Shown: positions 55,231 through 64,000 of the stretch, piece by piece | Position numbering within the stretch: position 1 is the first letter of the stretch | Layout of the letters: the number at the start of each line of letters is the position of its first letter | Assembly (NCBI GenBank): GCA_009829735.1 | Contig: CM020618.1 | Coordinates: 43,290,878 to 43,354,877 of the forward strand | Length of the DNA stretch: 64,000 nucleotides | Source: Pyropia yezoensis | Lineage: Eukaryota > Rhodophyta > Bangiophyceae > Bangiales > Bangiaceae | Reading direction: 5' to 3' | Position numbers and translations under genes: made by a program | The notes under the pieces: generated by a model | Told to the model about the DNA's origin: nothing | Database searches by the model: none | Seen by the model: the letters and a program-made list of their open reading frames with translations, nothing else

Positions 55231-57727
55231 GGCGGACGGCGGCAGGGGGAGTGACTGCGGCGGTGGCGGTGGAGGCGGTGGAGGCGGTGAAGGCGGCGGT
55301 GGCGGTGGCGGTGGCGGCGGTGGCGGCGGCAACGACGGTGGCGGTGCGGGTGGCAGCGGCGGTGGGGGGAGGGGCGCGGGGAGGGGGGGCCGCGCCGTCG
55401 GCGGCGCTGGCCAGACACCCCCGCCAGGCAGCCCCGTTGCGTCGGCGGCGGCCGCTGCCGTCGCCGCCACCGTCTCTGCCGACGCGCCATTCCCAGTGCC
55501 GCCGCCACTGCCGCCCTCCCCCCCCCCCCACCACCGCCACCACCACCCCCACCCCCACCACCACCACCAGCCCGGGGGGCCCTGCCAAGGCGGAGGAGCA
55601 CCCGCCCCGCGAGCGACCGCCGCCCGTCGGCGGGCTTGGTCACCCCCGACGGCCCCGCGGGGTGGCGCCACCGGGGGGGGTCCATGGGCAGGGCCGGCTT
55701 GGGGACGAAGAACGGCCGGGGGGGGGGGGGTGAGGAGGGCCACGGTTGCGGGGAGTGGGGTGGGGTAGGGGGCGGGGGGGGGCGGGGAGGGGCGGGGAGG
55801 GAGACGCCACGCCGCCGCTGCTGGCGACAAAGGGGGTTGGATGGGCGCAGCCGCGGTGGGGAGCGCGCGCCTCGCGGCGCCCGTCGGGTCGTGACGGCGC
55901 GGCAGCAACGGGAGGGGGCGGGGGCAGCGAGGGGGGGTGGGCGCCCCGCGCGTCCCGCCTGGACGTCCGGGAGCGCAAGGCGGCGGCGGCGGCAGGCAGG
56001 CAGGTGGTGGGCCCACCGCCGGCCAGTGGCCGCAAAGACGCCATCCTTCCCCCTGTGCTCCCCTCCCGCCCCCGCCACCACATCCCCCCGCCCCCCCCCA
56101 CCGCCGCCCCCCCCCCCCCCCCCCCCCCCTCTCCTCTCTCCCCCCCCACACACACACGCTCCACTCCATCCCCCGCCCTTTGCGTTCTTTTCCCACCTCG
56201 CGCAACAAAACCCTCTCGTCTCGCCCACCGCTTCCGCCACGGGGCCCCCTTCCTGTTTTCTTGTTTCTCTTTTCCACGCGCCGCCGGCAGAAGGCGGAGG
56301 TGGCCTTTGCCCTGTGCCCCGCCTCATGGGGGGGGTAGCCGGCATGACCAACCGCCGTGGGGGGTGGGGGGGGGGGGCGCGGGAGTGCCGCCCCACAGTC
56401 GGCGCCGCCCATTGGCCGGCGCGCCATGGCGACAGGGGGGGGGGGGGGGGGGGGGGGATCAGCGGGGGCGCCGCCCCGCCTCCCTTTCCCCGCCTGCCCA
56501 ACCGCCCGTCGTCCGCCCCCCCCACCCCCCCCCCCACCGGGGCTCCCTCCCCCCTTCCACCCCGAAACGTCTATGTATGCACCGTTCTGTTCTCTTTCTT
56601 TGCGTTGGCGTCCCGGCTGCGATGCGAGCAGGGGCGCCGCACGCACCGTCGTCGACCCGCCGTCCCACCCGCGCCCCGTTCGTCGGGAGGGCCGATTCGT
56701 TGTCGACTCGCGCAGGCGCGTGCCGAACGTTTTGAAATGGGTACCGGTGAAGCATGACACCGAAAACTGGCTTTCGTTCATCGCGGGGCGGGACCCCCTC
56801 TGAACGCGCGACGGGGCTCGGCGCGATACATACGCACCGCACGGCCAACGCGGCGCTTCGCGTGCACGGCACGCACACTGGTGAGTGGGACCGAGGGTGG
56901 CGAAGGGACATATGGGCGCTGGGGTATGGATGCACTGTGCGCCCCAAACCATTGCGGGGGAGGAGGCAACCGCCGAGGCCACCGCGGCAGCAGCTGTTCG
57001 TAGTGTTCCTGTGTGTAGGTGAGGGTGAGTGTAGGTGCGGGGGGCAAACAGGGGGGGCGCGGGGGAGGGGAGCAACAGACACTACTACATAGCGGGTGGG
57101 CTACGGATTGACCCTACAGGAAAAGGGTGGCACTAAGGCGGGCAAACGCCGTGGGGGGAGGGGACGGAGGTGCCACCACCCACACCGTCCGTGCCTCCCA
57201 GTGGGAGGGGTAGGGGGAGGGGGGAGGGATGCTTGGTGGCAAACCATGGGGAGCGCGGGAGAGGCGGTGGTGGCAGCATGGGTGGGAAAAAAAAAAACAG
57301 GGCTGCAAAACTGTGCCGCGTCATATCCAAAAAGAAAAGAGAGAAACGCGTCCAACCACTCCGCACGAGGGCGGCGGCTGCGCCGCCGCAACTGTGCACA
57401 CCCCACCTGGGGGCCACAACGGCCACGCCCCCCGTACCTCCACTGACGGGTCCAGACTCCTGCACCGACAGGGCACGATGGCTTCCCACCCCACCGGAAC
57501 ACACATGGCTAATCAGCGCTCCCGACCGTGGCAAAAAAAAAAGGAAGGAAAAAAAAAGAAAGAGACGATGACAGGGAGCGAGGGTGGGGGGGCGGGCGGG
57601 GGGATCGCCCCCAACCACCCCCTTCACATCCCCGTCACACCTCGCAGGCCGCTAGCGCCCCAACCCACCCTGCCGCGATCACCCCCCATTGCCAGCCTCA
57701 ACAAAAGACGCCAGCGAGGGACAGTGT
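55231..57727. other. GC-rich stretch between the GATA gene and Rieske copy 2
   Basis: Very GC-rich to about 56560 with C and G runs up to about 20 bases; part may be 5' coding sequence or leader of the GATA gene. From about 56560 to 57700 the composition is less extreme. I find no separate domain, RNA gene or repeat. Confidence 0.4.
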
Positions 57728-58324
57728 TCAGTAGTACTCGCCGGTGGCCTTGCCCTTAGAGTCGAGCAGCCCCGCCCAATAGTTGGCCTCAAACGCCTTG
57801 ACCGCGTCCACGTCCAGGAGGGCCTCAATGTAGCCAGCATTCTCGCGCACCGGGAAGACGGCCAGGTTGGAGGGCGGCTGCAGCTTGCCCAGCAGCGGGC
57901 CAAGGACGGGCGGGAAGGGGCACCACGCACCCGACAGCTCCCCCGTCTTGAGGTCCCAGCTGCTCTTGTGCTGCGCGCACGTGAGGACGCCATCGCCAAC
58001 CTCGCCGTCGGTCAATGGGGTGCCCAGATGCGGGCAGATGTTGGACGACGCGTACACCTGGCCGTCAAAGTCACACGAGACGAGGATGTTCTGGCCGGTA
58101 GTGTAGATGGGCTTGAGCTCCCCGGGCTCAATGTCCGACGTCGGCAAGAGCTGCACCCACGCGTCCGTCTCCATCCGCATCGGGGAGAAGGCGGGCAGGC
58201 GGGCGGGGGCCACGGCGGGCGTCGCGACGGCCGACCCAAAGGTCGTGCTCCGCCGCGCCATCACCGCCGACGCGGCCGCGGGGCGCGACGACAGGACCGC
58301 ACCGGCGGCCACAAAGGCGACCAT
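57728..58324 (-). CDS. Plastid-type Rieske [2Fe-2S] protein, copy 2
   Basis: Second copy of the 198-residue Rieske protein at 18.1-18.7 kb. Residues from about 46 to the end are identical as far as I can read, including CPH, CAQH and the C-terminal TGEYY; the two proteins differ only in the transit-peptide-like leader (LSSRPAAASAVMARRSTTF here). DNA differences in the mature part are few and synonymous (for example codons near the end of the frame). Similarity stops right at the start and stop codons; the flanking sequences are unrelated. Intronless. It diverges from the beta-galactosidase gene. Confidence 0.86.
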   Translation of the reverse strand: MVAFVAAGAVLSSRPAAASAVMARRSTTFGSAVATPAVAPARLPAFSPMRMETDAWVQLLPTSDIEPGELKPIYTTGQNILVSCDFDGQVYASSNICPHLGTPLTDGEVGDGVLTCAQHKSSWDLKTGELSGAWCPFPPVLGPLLGKLQPPSNLAVFPVRENAGYIEALLDVDAVKAFEANYWAGLLDSKGKATGEYY

Positions 58325-59048
58325 GATGGCGGAGCAGTCAAAGACCGTCGGGGGGGAGGGGGGCGGGGGTGGCGGGGGGGCGTACGGAGGGTACCACGGC
58401 ACAGTGAGTTCAGAGAAGCAAGGACAGATCGGCGGGGTAGATGGGGAGGTGTGTGGAGACGGGCTACAGTAGCGGGCTGGCTGGCGGGCGCGTCTCGGGG
58501 GCTCCTCCCGCGGGCCACCGCCGATTGGGAGCGTGCCAGACCCCCCCCTCGCTGCTGGACATCTGCTGTGGTCGACGATCGTCGAGGGTGGAATGAGGGG
58601 CGACGAGATCTCGGGCACAGCGCGTATCTCTCTCGCCCTTCCAGTGTCCTTGGGCGGGGGGAACCATTGCCTATCGTAACAAATGGAGGTGTCTCGAGCT
58701 GGCAATTCCTGCGTCGGCCGACGCACGACTTTTGATATACTTTCAGTCATGTACAGTACACAGCCGTGTACCGTACACGGGCCGTGTCTCTGCCCACTTC
58801 GATCCGCGTCTCCGTGGCACCTTCTCAGCTGGTCTGCGATGCGCTGCCCGCCGTAGCTGCGCGCAAGTCTGTCCTGCACATGTGTGCTTGCCCTCCCCAG
58901 GCACGGTGACGCTGCGTCTCTGTGGGCCCTATTCGTGCGCTCACTCGATACTTGGCTGTTGAGGCCTCATCCGCGAGGCGTCGAGGACTGGTCCGCGAGA
59001 CCTGTCCCCGGCGCCCGCCCGCCCTGGCGGCCCTCCGGTCCCCGCCCA
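58325..59048. other. Intergenic region between divergent Rieske and beta-galactosidase genes
   Basis: About 0.7 kb. Contains GTAC-rich inverted repeats at 58748-58780, including CCGTGTAC-C-GTACACGG (58764-58780). Probably the promoters of both genes. The beta-galactosidase frame is open from 58884, but that extension lacks homology. Confidence 0.5.
58764..58780. promoter_or_regulatory. GTAC inverted repeat in a divergent promoter region
   Basis: CCGTGTAC and GTACACGG face each other across a single C. Another GTACAGTAC lies just upstream. A dimeric factor could bind here; no more can be said. Confidence 0.3.
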
Positions 59049-61751
59049 ATGAAGGTCACCTATGACGCGCGGTGCCTGCGGTTCGACGGCGCCCCCCAGT
59101 TCCTCCTCTCTGGTTCCATCCACTACCCCCGCACCCACCCGTCGCGGTGGGCGTCGCTTTTTGCGTCGCTCCGCGCGGCAGGCCTCAACGCCGTCGAGAC
59201 GTACGTCTTTTGGGGGGAGCACCAGCGCACCCCCGCCCCCGACTATGACTGGTCTGGCCGCCGGGATCTGTGGGGGTTTATCGCCGCGGCGGGCGATGCG
59301 GGCCTTGTGGTCCTCCTCCGCCTGGGCCCGTACGTGTGTGCGGAAGCCCACTTTGGGGGCCTCCCCGCCTGGCTCCGCGCCCTCCCCGGCATCCGCTTCC
59401 GCACCGACAACCGCCCGTTTTGTGACGCCATGGGCGACTGGTGCCGAGTGGTCGCGTCAGAGCTCCGCCACCGCCGCCTATCGGCCGCCGACGGCGGGCC
59501 CGTCGTGGCGGTGCAGCTGGAGAATGAGTACGAGATGGTGGCCGACGCGTACGGGCCGGGCGGGGGGCGGTACCTCGAGTGGGTCGGCCGCCTGGGCGCG
59601 GAGCTCGACGTGGGTGTGCCGCTCCTCATGTGCTTGGGCGCCCCCGCCGACGGCGGCGACGCCGACGCGCCGGTGCTCTCCACCATCAACGCGTTTTACG
59701 GCCACGAGCACCTCGACGCGCACTGGCGGGCACACCCAGCGTCGCCCGCGCTGTGGACCGAGCACTGGACGGGCTGGTATGGGGTGTGTGGGGCGGCGAG
59801 CGGCGTTGGACGGACGGGGACGGACCTCGCCTACGGCACCGCCCGGTTTGTGGCGGCCGGCGGGGGCGGCGTGAACTATTACATGATGCACGGTGGGAGC
59901 AACTGGGGTCGGGGTGGCATGTACCTCGCAACCGCCTCGTACGATTATGATGCGCCGTTGGATGAGGCGGGCGGGCGGGGGGACAAGTTTGCCCACCTGT
60001 CCGCGTTACACGCAGCGCTCGCCGACCACTTTGTCACGCCCCTTTTTCTCGGCTCGGACGCGGTGGCGGTGGCGGACGCGTCGCCGCTGGGGGCGGGCGC
60101 GGGGGTGGTCGTCTATCGATGGACGGCGGCCGCCGCGGCGGTGGCATTTGTGTGCAATGACGGGGAGGAGGAGGCGCCACCGCCGCCGGCGGCGGCGCTG
60201 GGGGGGGCCCGCCTAGACCGCCTCGCGCCGCGGTCGGTGGTGTTGGTGGACACACGCACCGGCCGGGCGCTGTTCGACACGGCCGTCCAGGGGGGTGCCC
60301 GGCCGGTCGACGGCGGTGGTGGAAGTGGTGGCGACGGCGGCGGCGGCGGCGGCGGCGGCGACGGCGGCGATGGTGGCGACGTTGACGGTGGCGACAGCTC
60401 GGCTGTGGTAGGGGCTTCACCGCGACCTCCCGTGCGTCGGGTCCGTCGATTGGTGGCGCCCCCCAGCGGGTTGTCCTGGCGCGTGGCGGCAGTGGAAGCG
60501 GTGCCGCGGTTGGATGCCTTGCCGGCGCGGGCGGTGCTGCTGGGTGCCCCCGCCGGACCGGACCCGCCCGCTGACGGTGGGAGCAAGGGAGCCGCGGGGG
60601 TGGTGGACCTGGTGAGCATGACAGGCGACACCTCAGACTACTGCTGGTACGTACGGTCGGTGCCGGTGCCCGCCATGCCCGCCAGCGCGCAGTCGTCGGG
60701 TGTCACCGCCACGTTGTCCGTGGTGGCTGCAGACATTGTGTACGCCTACGTCAATGGGACGTACGTTGGAAGCTCCCCCGCTGCTGGGGTGCCCCTGTGG
60801 GAGGATCGCTTCCCCAACAAGTGGAACGCCTACGACGATGGGCGCGGGTGGCCAGGCTGGACCCACATCATCTCCTTCCCGTGGGCCGCGGCCGAGCCCG
60901 CCGGGGCAACGGTTGAGGTGGCCCTCTTGGCCGTCTCGACGGGGATGGTCAAGGGGGACTGGCAGCTGGGGGGGGGCGCCAATATGCTGGACGAGCGCAA
61001 GGGCGCACTGTCCCCGCCGACGCTGACGGTGGTGGCGGCGGATGCTGCGACGGTGGTGGCGGGTACAGACGGCGGCGGCGGTGCGCCGGTCGCGGCCAGC
61101 GCGGCCGAGGCGGGTGGCCCGCACGGCGCGGCGGGGTGGACGGCGGTGCCATTCCTCTCTGGGGAGGTGGCGTGCGTCGGGGATGCCGAGCCCCACCGGC
61201 GGCGCTTCCTTGGTCAGCCCCTTGACGCGCCGCCCCCGCCGCTGGCGACGCCGCCGCCCACGGTGGCAGCGTCGCCGTCCCCAACCCGTCACCTCCCCAC
61301 GTGGCACACGGCGGTGGTGACGGCGCCCGCCGTGTCAGACGGGTGGTTCCTGGACATGGGCGGCCTCACCCGCGGCGCGTTGTACGTGAATGGCCACCAC
61401 CTGGCGCGCTACTGGACGGTGGCGGGGGTGCGTGGGCTCAACGGGTTCCTGGACGGGTCCCCTATGGGGGTGGGCCTCGCCACGGTGGCGGTGACCGCCG
61501 GCATCGAGAAGGATGCAGACGGGCACGGCAGCCCCGGCGGTGGCGCGCCCGCGCCGCCGTCCACCCAGCGCTACTACCACGTGCCGCCGTGGGTGGTGAC
61601 GGACAGCGACGCCGCGAGGGTGACGCTGCACGTCACCATCCTCGACGAGGGAGGTGCCCGCCCAGACACGGTAGCCCTATACGACAGTGCAATGGAGGCG
61701 GTGGAGGGAGGGCACGGGACGTCGGCGTTCGCGCCGCGCGGTTGTGACTGA
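59049..61751 (+). CDS. Beta-galactosidase, glycoside hydrolase family 35
   Basis: Retaining glycosidase that removes terminal beta-galactose; in red algae a role in cell-wall galactans or floridoside-linked sugars is possible but not shown. 900 residues, one exon. Marks: LSGSIHYPRTHPSRWASLF, NAVETYVFWGEHQ, GPYVCAEAHFGGLPAWL, acid/base Glu160 in QLENEYE and nucleophile Glu238 in LWTEHWTGWYG, then HGGSNWGR and TSYDYDAPLDE-like ASYDYDAPLDEAG. The C-terminal half has the beta-sandwich domains of plant-type enzymes (DTSDYCWYVRSV, YVNGTYVGS, LYVNGHHLARYW), interrupted by Gly/Asp-rich inserts (about residues 420-455). The start MKVTYDARCL gives no signal peptide; an in-frame Met 55 codons upstream does not give a clear one either, so export is uncertain. 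Confidence 0.93.
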   Translation: MKVTYDARCLRFDGAPQFLLSGSIHYPRTHPSRWASLFASLRAAGLNAVETYVFWGEHQRTPAPDYDWSGRRDLWGFIAAAGDAGLVVLLRLGPYVCAEAHFGGLPAWLRALPGIRFRTDNRPFCDAMGDWCRVVASELRHRRLSAADGGPVVAVQLENEYEMVADAYGPGGGRYLEWVGRLGAELDVGVPLLMCLGAPADGGDADAPVLSTINAFYGHEHLDAHWRAHPASPALWTEHWTGWYGVCGAASGVGRTGTDLAYGTARFVAAGGGGVNYYMMHGGSNWGRGGMYLATASYDYDAPLDEAGGRGDKFAHLSALHAALADHFVTPLFLGSDAVAVADASPLGAGAGVVVYRWTAAAAAVAFVCNDGEEEAPPPPAAALGGARLDRLAPRSVVLVDTRTGRALFDTAVQGGARPVDGGGGSGGDGGGGGGGGDGGDGGDVDGGDSSAVVGASPRPPVRRVRRLVAPPSGLSWRVAAVEAVPRLDALPARAVLLGAPAGPDPPADGGSKGAAGVVDLVSMTGDTSDYCWYVRSVPVPAMPASAQSSGVTATLSVVAADIVYAYVNGTYVGSSPAAGVPLWEDRFPNKWNAYDDGRGWPGWTHIISFPWAAAEPAGATVEVALLAVSTGMVKGDWQLGGGANMLDERKGALSPPTLTVVAADAATVVAGTDGGGGAPVAASAAEAGGPHGAAGWTAVPFLSGEVACVGDAEPHRRRFLGQPLDAPPPPLATPPPTVAASPSPTRHLPTWHTAVVTAPAVSDGWFLDMGGLTRGALYVNGHHLARYWTVAGVRGLNGFLDGSPMGVGLATVAVTAGIEKDADGHGSPGGGAPAPPSTQRYYHVPPWVVTDSDAARVTLHVTILDEGGARPDTVALYDSAMEAVEGGHGTSAFAPRGCD

Positions 61752-61916
61752 ATGAAAGGTCACGCCCGGTGCTCGCTGGCCTACTTGCCTGTCACCCTGG
61801 CATGGGACCACTGGACGCGGGAGGCGTACGCCACCTCACAATGATGCGCCCTCCCCACTTCACGCAGACAAAGAACAGGACACTCGATGGCGACTGGCAA
61901 ACACTTGTTGAGAATG
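61752..61916. other. Short spacer between convergent genes
   Basis: Only 165 bp separate the beta-galactosidase and UTP15 stop codons, so the 3' untranslated regions probably overlap or are very short. Confidence 0.5.
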
Positions 61917-63929
61917 CTACGAGCGACCCAAGACCAGCTGGCACATGCCGAGGCACTGCTCCACCTGCCCCAAAACATGCACCTCCCGACTCACCGCCGT
62001 CCGCAGTGCGTCGAGCGCAGGCGCGCCTAGCTTCTCCCCATACACATCCAACACCACGTGGGCGACTTCCACCATCAGGGCGCCAAATTCGGGTACCGAC
62101 AGCTGGCGGCAGAGGAGGGCCACGAGGGGCGCCAGCTCAGCCTCAGACCGGTCGTTCAGGGCGTCGACCAGCTTGCCAAGGACGCTCAGCTGCTCGAGGA
62201 CGCCCACCGCCGCCGAAACGGGACCACCGTCAAGGACCTCGTCCAGCGCCAGCCGCCAGTCAAACCGCCGCATGGCATTGTCCCACGGCTGCAGCCGAAG
62301 GTAGGCGCGCCTGCGGCCAGTTGCAATGCGTGCGTCCGCGTCGGTGGCCGACGCGGCACTGCCCTTGGCATAAACGTTTCGGCCGCCACGGGCGGCCACC
62401 GCCCGTCCCCGAGCCGAGGGGGCGGCCGCGCCGGCGCGGCCCCAGCCCTCAAAGGCAGTTTGCTTAAAGGGGGACTTGACCAGTCCCAAAAAGTTGGGAA
62501 GACCAGTCAAGTCCCCCAGCGGCGCTTCGTCCTCCTCTGCCGACGCATCGTCCGAGTCAGACTCCATACCCGCTATTCCCGACGAGGGCTTTTGCCGCCG
62601 TCCGGAGCGAGTGCCGCCAGCAGCCGCGCGCGCTGCCTTGACCGCTGTAGCTGCCGCAGCGCGTTCCTTGTGCCGCACCACAACAGTGCCGTCGACAAGG
62701 CCAACGCCAACGCGGCCACCGTCGGCCGACGCCCCCACCGACAGGACCTGCGCCGAGTAGAAGTAGGTATGCATCACCTCCCACGTTGCGACGTTGTGTA
62801 CCTTGACCGCAGCGTCGAGGCCACCCGTAAAGACACGCCCATCGGGCCGTACTGCAGCGCAGGTGACCGCCTTGGCATGGGAGCGAAGAGTCGCGGCAAC
62901 GGCCCCACCGCCGAGGAGGTTCCACACCCGTGCCTCAGGGCCGCCGACAGACATGGCGAGCCCGCCGCCCGGCAGCAGGTGCACATCATCTACCTGCGCT
63001 CCGTGGTCGATATCAAAGATGGGCGCCCCGCGAGTACGGAGGTCATAGACGCGCAGATGGTGGTCGTACGAGCCTGCTGCCCAAAGGTGCGGGGACGATG
63101 GAGAAGGAGACTGGCACCGCACGTAGTCGGTAGCGTCGGAGAGGGTGGTAAGAAGCCGAGAGGTGGGCACATCCCACACCTTGACCGTCCCGTCGTCGCC
63201 GCCAGAAAGGACACGCAGGCCGTCGGTGGAGAAGCGGGACGAGTGCACAGCCCTATCGATGACGTGAGATGGCAAAAGGGGACGCAAGTATCAGCAAGAA
63301 ACAACAAGCGCAAGAAGCAGGCGACAGCGTCAGTGAAAAAGTCACTAGAAAACATACATGGCACGGAGCTCGGTGTCGAGGGGGTCAGGCAGAGACGAAA
63401 GACTATTAACACAATTGATATCGTTTTTCTCGTCATGGGCTAGTAGTCCCGTCAGAGTGAACTATACATACGCTCATCATTCCACCTCCCACACCAGAAA
63501 AACGTGCTCACGAGATAAGAAAGCATCAACGTACCCTTCGTGCCCCGAAAAGGTCCGCAAGATGGCTCGGCTGGCCAGGTCAAACACTTGAACGACCCCA
63601 TTGTCCCCCCCCGCCACTAGCAGCCGCCCATCCCCCTTGTAGGAGCCGCCGCGCGCAATGTCCTTGAACCGCGACAGCCGCCGCCGAACGGTGCTGGTGC
63701 GGGCGTGGAGTAGTGCCACGGCCGAGCCGGCGGTGACGGCCGCCTCGTGCGGCTCCGCGGGGGAAAACTCAATGCGCGACACGGGGCCGTCGTGGCGGCT
63801 CGACTCGACTCGCCGGAATGTGGACCACACGCCACTGCTGCTGCCGCCGCTACGGGCGAGGCCGCCCGCGTCTAGGGGGGGGGCGCGCACCCGGGTGCGG
63901 GGCGCAATGGGGATCACGGGCTGCGACAT
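61917..63929 (-). CDS. UTP15: U3 snoRNP-associated WD40 protein UTP15, two exons
   Basis: Subunit of the t-UTP part of the small-subunit processome, needed in the nucleolus for rDNA transcription and 18S rRNA processing. Exon 1 is 63929-63535, a 282-bp GT-AG intron follows, and exon 2 is 63252-61917; 576 residues. The splice restores a WD repeat: LRTFSGHEG-AVHSSRFSTDG-LRVLSGGDDGTVKVWDV. Seven WD repeats can be traced over residues about 40-330. The C-terminal 130 residues (MRRFDWRLALDEVLDGGPVSAAVGVLEQLSVLGKLVDAL ... VHVLGQVEQCLGMCQLVLG) form the UTP15 C-terminal helical domain, which sets it apart from other WD40 proteins. Between them is an acidic, Ser-rich linker. Start at MSQPVIPIAPR, just before homology begins. 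Confidence 0.94.
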
Positions 63930-64000
63930 GGTGGACGCAGACAGGCAGGGGGGGGGGGGGGGGGAAGTTCCAGAGACAAGATGTGGAGCGCTGCGAGTCG

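Noticed and set aside
54900-56560. Long open frames on both strands as large proteins
   Set aside because: Extreme GC leaves few stops in any frame; only the GATA finger part has real motif support.

Overview
The window is nuclear DNA of a GC-rich, intron-poor photosynthetic eukaryote. Tocopherol cyclase, two copies of a plastid-type Rieske protein and a membrane protein with a probable plastid transit peptide point to an alga. Eukaryotic housekeeping genes (RPL3, UTP15, Derlin, HECT ligase, type I metacaspase, Rho/Rac GTPase) sit in mostly single-exon frames. The few introns I can place are short GT-AG introns of about 0.3 to 0.5 kb. The very high GC, long G or C runs and one-exon genes fit a bangiophyte red alga (Porphyra/Pyropia type). 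That assignment is an inference from gene style, not a database match.

Layout. 0-2.5 kb: a MULE-like DNA transposase, followed by about 2.4 kb of non-coding DNA with a 158-bp tandem duplication. 5.0-17.5 kb: tocopherol cyclase (+), a three-exon Rac-type GTPase (-), an F-box protein (+) and a metacaspase (+), separated by GC-rich low-complexity DNA. 18-25 kb: Rieske protein copy 1 (-), RPL3 (+), Derlin (-) and an RHD3/GB1-type large GTPase (+). 25.3-37.4 kb: an accessory island holding a 1402-residue Fanzor/TnpB-like protein (-), a strip of about 380 bp with six palindromes based on GCGTTATGTACATAACGC, an interrupted UPF1-type SF1 helicase (-), a 500-N assembly gap and a transposase-like gene (+). 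38.5-50.3 kb: a giant UPL3-type HECT ubiquitin ligase (-), a probable plastid membrane protein (+) and a delta-9 desaturase fused to cytochrome b5 (-). 51.27-52.82 kb: a DNA transposon with 24-bp terminal inverted repeats and 8-bp target duplications. 53.5-64 kb: a GATA zinc-finger gene (-), Rieske copy 2 (-), a GH35 beta-galactosidase (+) and UTP15 (-).

The core genes do not form a pathway; they are ordinary neighbours of a compact genome, often convergent or divergent with 0.2-0.9 kb between them. The most interesting part is the 25-37 kb island. The Fanzor-like protein keeps the recognisable RuvC-I, zinc-ribbon and RuvC-III signatures of eukaryotic RNA-guided nucleases, but is roughly twice the usual length and carries extra N-terminal zinc knuckles. 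The palindrome array next to it has no coding explanation and looks like a protein-binding or element-end structure.

Frame changes at long homopolymers (tocopherol cyclase, helicase, GATA gene) may be assembly errors, so the exact protein ends there are uncertain.
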